In this document: positions 49,701-55,800 of the stretch, in pieces
Layout: each line of letters opens with the position of its first letter
Numbering within the stretch: the first letter of the stretch is position 1
Source of the DNA: Peromyscus leucopus
Taxonomy: Eukaryota > Chordata > Mammalia > Rodentia > Cricetidae
Assembly: GCF_004664715.2 (NCBI RefSeq)
Contig: NC_051073.1
Location: 59,065,879 to 59,129,878 of the forward strand
Length of the DNA: 64,000 bases
Direction of reading: 5' to 3'
Made by a program: the position numbers and the translations under genes
The notes under the pieces: generated by a model
Database searches by the model: none
Told to the model about the DNA's origin: nothing
Seen by the model: the letters and a program-made list of their open reading frames with translations, nothing else

Positions 49701-52700
49701 CAGGACCATGCACACTCCCATCTGTCAGGATTTTGAAGACTGGTGACATGGAGTATCAGTGTTCAGAGAGTTGTACTTTTTTTTTATAAACTTCTAAAAT
49801 GTCAAACTTTTAGAGTCATTTTCAATTTTAATAAAACATTTAAATATTTTTCTTAAAACCTGTTTAGAGGACAAGTGTTCTCTTCAAAAGGAAATTTTCA
49901 CCTATAGTAAAAGCAAGAAGATCTACCTTTAGACTTACAGATGACTTCTTGCAGTTTAGTCTGTGTACCTACACCTGGCCTGACATTTCCAGAAACAACT
50001 TCCGTTCCTGCTCATGTCCATCACCACACTCTTCCGGTCAGTCAAGTGACTGTTCACACGTGACTACTCAGCACCTGGACAGAGTGCACCAGGCTTTTGT
50101 GCTGTGACAACAATGTTAAGACAACTATGACTTGAAAGGCAAGAAGAGCAGGCCTGGCCAGAAGAGGTCTCTTTTGAATCCACTATCAGAGCCCTGAAAG
50201 TAGGAAGTACAGTCCTCTCAGGGGCTAGAGGTGTGGCTTCCAAAGCCGCCAAACACTGACCTTCCAGCTGCTGGATGGCATGGGCTGACTCGGCAGCCTG
50301 TTCATCCTTCTCTCGGAGCAGACCTGAGTTTTCCTCCTTCAGGGCATCACAGGCAGACTGCAGCTGCTGGATGGCCCGGGATGATTCGGTGGCCTGTTCA
50401 TCCTTCTCTCGGAGCAGAATCGAGTTTTCCTCCTTCAGGGCATCACAGGCAGACTGCAGCTGCTGGATGGCCTGGGATGACTTGGTGGCCTGTTCATCCT
50501 TCTCTCGGAGCAGAATTGAGTTTTCCTCCTTCAGGGCATCACAGGCAGACTGCAGCTGCTGGATGGCCCGGGATGATTCGGTGGCCTGTTCACTCCTCTC
50601 TTGGAGCAGAATCGAGTTTTCCTCCTTCAGGGCATCACAGGCAGACTGCAGCTGCTGGATGGCTGGGCTGACTCGGTGGCCTGTTCATCCTTCTCTCGGA
50701 GCAGAATCGAGTTTTCCTCCTTCAGGGCAGCACAGGCCGACTGCAGCTCTTGCTCAGTCTTCTGAAGACTTGAGATATAAGCATTCTTCTCTTCCATTTC
50801 TGCTTTATGCTTTTGTTCGAGAGCACTATACTGAGTCTCCAGGTCAGCCTGGGCTTGGCCAGCTTGCTCCAACTGTCCCTGAAGGTGATGCATCTCTTCC
50901 TGCAGGTTATGGAAGCATAATTTTCTCTCTGCTACTTCAAGTTCGACCTTTTCCATCAGAATCTTGGACTCCTGTCTCTCTGTTTCCATGGTGTTCTTTA
51001 AAGTACTATTTTCAGCTTCCAGCTGCTGTAACTGCTGGGAAAGATTCTAAGAAACAAAAACAAAAACATAAACCACCATGATCCACAACTATATCCTTCC
51101 ATTCAGGGAGCACACTGATGTACTCCTAGGACCAAGCAAGTAGCACTGAACCTACGGCTCCACCCTCCATGCTGGTTTCTAGACATTTTGGACCATTTGT
51201 ACTCATATTTATCTTGTATCAGTTATTTCTTTCGTTTTTGCCTCTCCCACTAGAAAACACGTTTCATGAGGGAAGGAGGCACTTTGTCTCATTCTTACTA
51301 GTCTTCTGCACCAGCATAGTCTACAGCAAAGTGGCCTCAATCCACAATGAACAAACCCATCTAGTCCATGCCCTGGAGGAAGTCGGGGTTCAGGCATGGA
51401 GACAGGTTGAGCATCATGCAAGCACACAGAGGAACATCTGCAAAGTGTCCATGGGGAGAGGAAAGGGATGGGCGAGGGCAGCCTTCCTTTAAGAGAGCCA
51501 AATGATCTAAAATGTAAAAGGGAGCCATCAGCTAGGCAAAGGAAGTACTAAAAATGGTACGTCAGGCAGAGAGCCAAGAAAAACATGACCACCAAGGTAG
51601 CGGGAGTTAGGAGCAAGAAAATCTCCAGTGACAAAAGGAAAGAGGGCTGGAGAACCACCATGAAGCTCAGGGGGTGCCTTATCATCAGGAAACTGAGAGC
51701 TGTTCTTTAAGCAGTAAGGATTGTGGTCATACAAGTTTCTGAAGAGACGACCCTCTCAACGCCGAAGAGGATACATGGGGTATGGGAGGAAGAACAGAGG
51801 CAAAACCCTGTCAGGAAGAGCTCTTTCTGTGACGATGTTCCCAAGCCAGAGCTGGGTCCTGATGTTACTGATGAGGAAGGCAGAGTCTATAATTAAGAGA
51901 TAAAATCAGCAGGGCTGACAATTAATTGTAGGGTTAGAGAATACAAAGGAAACAATAAAGCCTGAGTTTTAATCTTTTGAGTAAATAGTCCATTAAGAGA
52001 GAAAATGTGGTTAAAGTATTTTTTAAATGTGTTTTGAATTGGACACATAACAATTACACCTATTTGTGGGGTGAATGTAACATTTCAATGCACGACCCAG
52101 AATGCAGAACAATCAGATCAAGGTCGCTGGCATAGGTCATGTCAGCATGTCTTTTCTTGGTGTTAACAGTTAAAATCCTCTCTACTAGGATTTAAAACAA
52201 TTGTGGCCAGTGCAGCTGTCCCTCTGTTCTACAGATGAGCACAGATCCAGGTATCCCTGTACCCACTTAGCATCCTCTCCACCCTCCCTCCCCTACATCC
52301 TTCCCAAGCTCTGGAAGCTGCTGTTCTGTTTTCTACTTCTTTGAGATGAACTTTTTGGCTTCCATGTGTAAGTGAGGACACGTGGTATTTGTCTGTCTGT
52401 GCCTGACTTATTTCACTTAGAACAGCAGTCTGTACTCTTTCCACGTTGCTGCAAAAGCACAGAACCGCATTCCTTTTTTAGGACTGCGTAATATTCTATT
52501 GTGTGCCTCTTTCGCTGTCAACTGCTGTGAACAGTGCCACAGCACAGGAGCGTGCAGGCACTCTGTTACTCTGTCGACTGCTGTGAACAGTGCCACAGCA
52601 CAGGAGCGTGCAGGCACCCATGTCTGGTCTTCTGAGCTACAAATTATATGCTTTAAGAAGGAAGGTGAGTTTTGTTTTTTCACTTGCTGGGCTTGCCAAG

Positions 52701-52789
52701 CCTGTAGGTCAGCCATGTATCACGAGGGAAAGGGACACATGTCAACAGTGCTGGGAGATAAATATTTGGTGGGGACAGTCACATCTACT

Positions 52790-52836
<47 letters not shown>

Positions 52837-55800
52837 ACGGGTATAGTGAGAACACTTGGCTGAGGCCAGTCCACGGTCTAATGGCAGGAAGAGAAGCCTC
52901 TGACGGAAAAGTAAACAAAAGAAAAGCTCCAGAGGCATCAGAAGAGAACCAAGATGTGCACTGTGCTAATGGGAAAGCAATGGGCTTTGATATTTTGTTT
53001 GTGATCTAACAAATAAAGCTTGCCTGAAGATCAAAGTGTGGAGCTAAGCCACTAGAGTTAGCCATAGAGGCCAGGCAGTGGTGGCACACACCTTTAATCC
53101 CAGTAATTGGGAGACAGAGGCGGACGGATCTTTGGGAGTTTAAGGCCACTCTGGGCTACTCAAGATTCAGTCTAAAAAAGAAACAGGGCCAGGCAGTGGT
53201 GGCACAAACCTTTGATCCCAGCACTAGGGAGGTAGAGACAGGAAGTGATATGGCTGGGCGGAGAAAGGAATATAAGACAGGAGGAGACAGGATCTCAGTC
53301 TGTTTCAGGCTGAGGAGTTGGTGAGGTGGCTGTGGCTTGTTCTTTCTTTTATCTCTCTGATCTTTCAACATTTACCTCTATATCTGACTCATGAGTTTTT
53401 ACTATTAAGACCAGTTAAGATTCATGCTACAGGTCCTTTACATAAATATTACTACTCTTAGTTTACTGACAGAAAACCTGAAGTCTATCAAATCAACCAG
53501 GGGTGTGTGGGAATTCTCTATGCCCGAGTTTCTTTGTCTGTGATGAGGGAAAGAATGCTATCCACTGCAGGAAGGAGCTGTGAAGATCCTCAGTGCATTA
53601 ACTCATACACAGCTGACAAAGGGCACCAGATACAGCCATCTGTGCAGCAATGGCCTGGTAAGTACCACAAAGGAAACTAGACCTTCACTGTCCCAGGACA
53701 CCCAGAGGGGACACCTAGAGTCAGAGTACAGGTTTTATGAGGATGAAGGGGAGGGAGACTACAGAGAAAGTGGCCTCAAGAAAGCATGCTGAGCATCAAG
53801 GAGGAGGGTGTGGCTGGCTTTTCCTGGCAGCGGACAGTACCCAGGTGAACGAGCAAAGGCTGTGTTGCCATAGAACTAATTCCGAACTAGAATTTGGCTA
53901 CCTGGATAAGATGACAGGACAAGGGCACAGGGAAGCCAAAGGCAGATCAGAGTAGCCCAAATCAGAGCATGGGCCCATACAGTCTAGCAAGACAAATGAA
54001 GTACTGCTGCATGATAGGACCACTTCCGTCCAGCAGAAAGTTGACCAACGAAAATAGGCAAGCAGAGACCATGCATAAAACACAAGAACCATTCAAGACA
54101 GACAAGGGGAAAGTGATGAAAAAGAAACTCACTAGAGGAAAAGAGGAAACTCTGCAAGAGAGACTCTTACCTCCAACAATGAAGGAAAAGTGTGACAAAA
54201 GATGGAAACCGGAAGCCCTGGGGAAGTAGCTGTGTTTGCTTTTCCACTGGGTACATCAGGGGAGCACTGAGTGTTTGCTGAAGAGAATGAATAGAGGGCA
54301 CCAACCCTCCGATGGCTCAGACACTGTTCTGCCTGCTGCCCAACAACCTACCGTAGAGACCAGCCCTCCCCTGGCAGGTAGTGGGACCACAGCCAGTACC
54401 TGGTTTCTCTGTTCGGCTGAAGTCAGCTCCTGTTGCAACAAATCCACAACCTGAGCTCGGCCCAACAAGGCTTCCTCATTTTCCTCAAGTTTCCTCTGCA
54501 TCACCTTCAGTTTCTGGAAAGAAACATGGAGACACAATTGCAGATAAATAAGCACAACTATTTGCCTACCGTCCAAAACGCCATGTGCACCTGTAAGGCT
54601 ACATTCTGGAGTGTGGGAGAAAAGGGCTAAGTAGGACACCAGCATGCCATGACCCATCCAGCAGCAAGAGTCTGCAAAACGTCTTCTGCAGAGCGTGACA
54701 ACAACCAATCCCAAATGCAAGCAAGGCCTCGTCAGGGAGCTTACTGTACTTAGGATAGAACGACACACACTCCCTTTCAGAGTCATACAGTTCCTGTCCT
54801 GTCCCTAAGTAGCATAGGTAACATGCATTTCTTACCTACAAAAGAGAGCAATCTTTATAGGCAAAACCATGTCTCTTCTGTTTTCAATCACAGGCAGGCA
54901 CTTGAAAAATACCCATTGAATAAATAAATCAATATATACAATTAATATTCTACTTTTCAAAGTAGTGTACTCTGAAACTCCACTTAAGAGTACATTCTAA
55001 AGACTGCTTAGACCTTGGAACAAGTTTTCACTCAAGATTAAAGAGATGAGAGGCTGGAACAGATGGGACAATTGGCAAAGTACTTGTGAGGACTTGTGTT
55101 CAATCCCCAGACTCCATATGAAAAAAGCCAGGCCAGGTGAATCCCAAACTGAGGAGGTAGAAACAGGATTCCTGAGGCTTCTTGGCCAGCCAGCTAGCCT
55201 AAGTGGTGAACTAGGCTAATGATAGGCCCCACCTCGGAGGGGAAAAATATCAAGCTGAACGGCTCCTTAAGGAATGACATCCAAAGTTGTCCTCTGGCCT
55301 CCACACACATGTGCATGTGTGCATGCATACCTGTGTGCATAAACATGCACCTGCACATACATGAACACATATATATAAACACAGATCAAACAAAGTGCCA
55401 CTAAAGTGCCTTTCATTACAGGGGTCTACATTCTAAGTACAGACAATGTGAGTTAGTACATGGTAAACTCAAATACAATGAAGTCAATTTTCAGTATCTA
55501 CATAATGCACTTTTTAAAAAGTACTTATTTAATGAAAGACTGTGCCTTCAAAAGCACTTTTTTAACCTCATTTTTTTAAATATAAAACTGACTTCATCTA
55601 TTTGAAGTTTTGGATCAGGTTTAGAGCATGAACAGTAGCTGTAAATCCACAAATGAAAAAGAAACCAGCCCTTGCTGACTCCCCATAAGTCCCTGAGTAA
55701 ATTCAGCTTTAAAGTTCCAAGTTCCAACCTGATGAGATAAGGAAAGGGGAAAAGAAGGACGAGACAAAAAAATGATATGCAAGGAAAGACAAGACACCAG

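Noticed and set aside
50275..51081. A 268-codon plus-strand open frame opposite the giantin tandem array
   Set aside because: It exists because the 96-bp unit is a multiple of three and lacks antisense stops. It has no splice or start context of its own and lies opposite a clearly coding exon.
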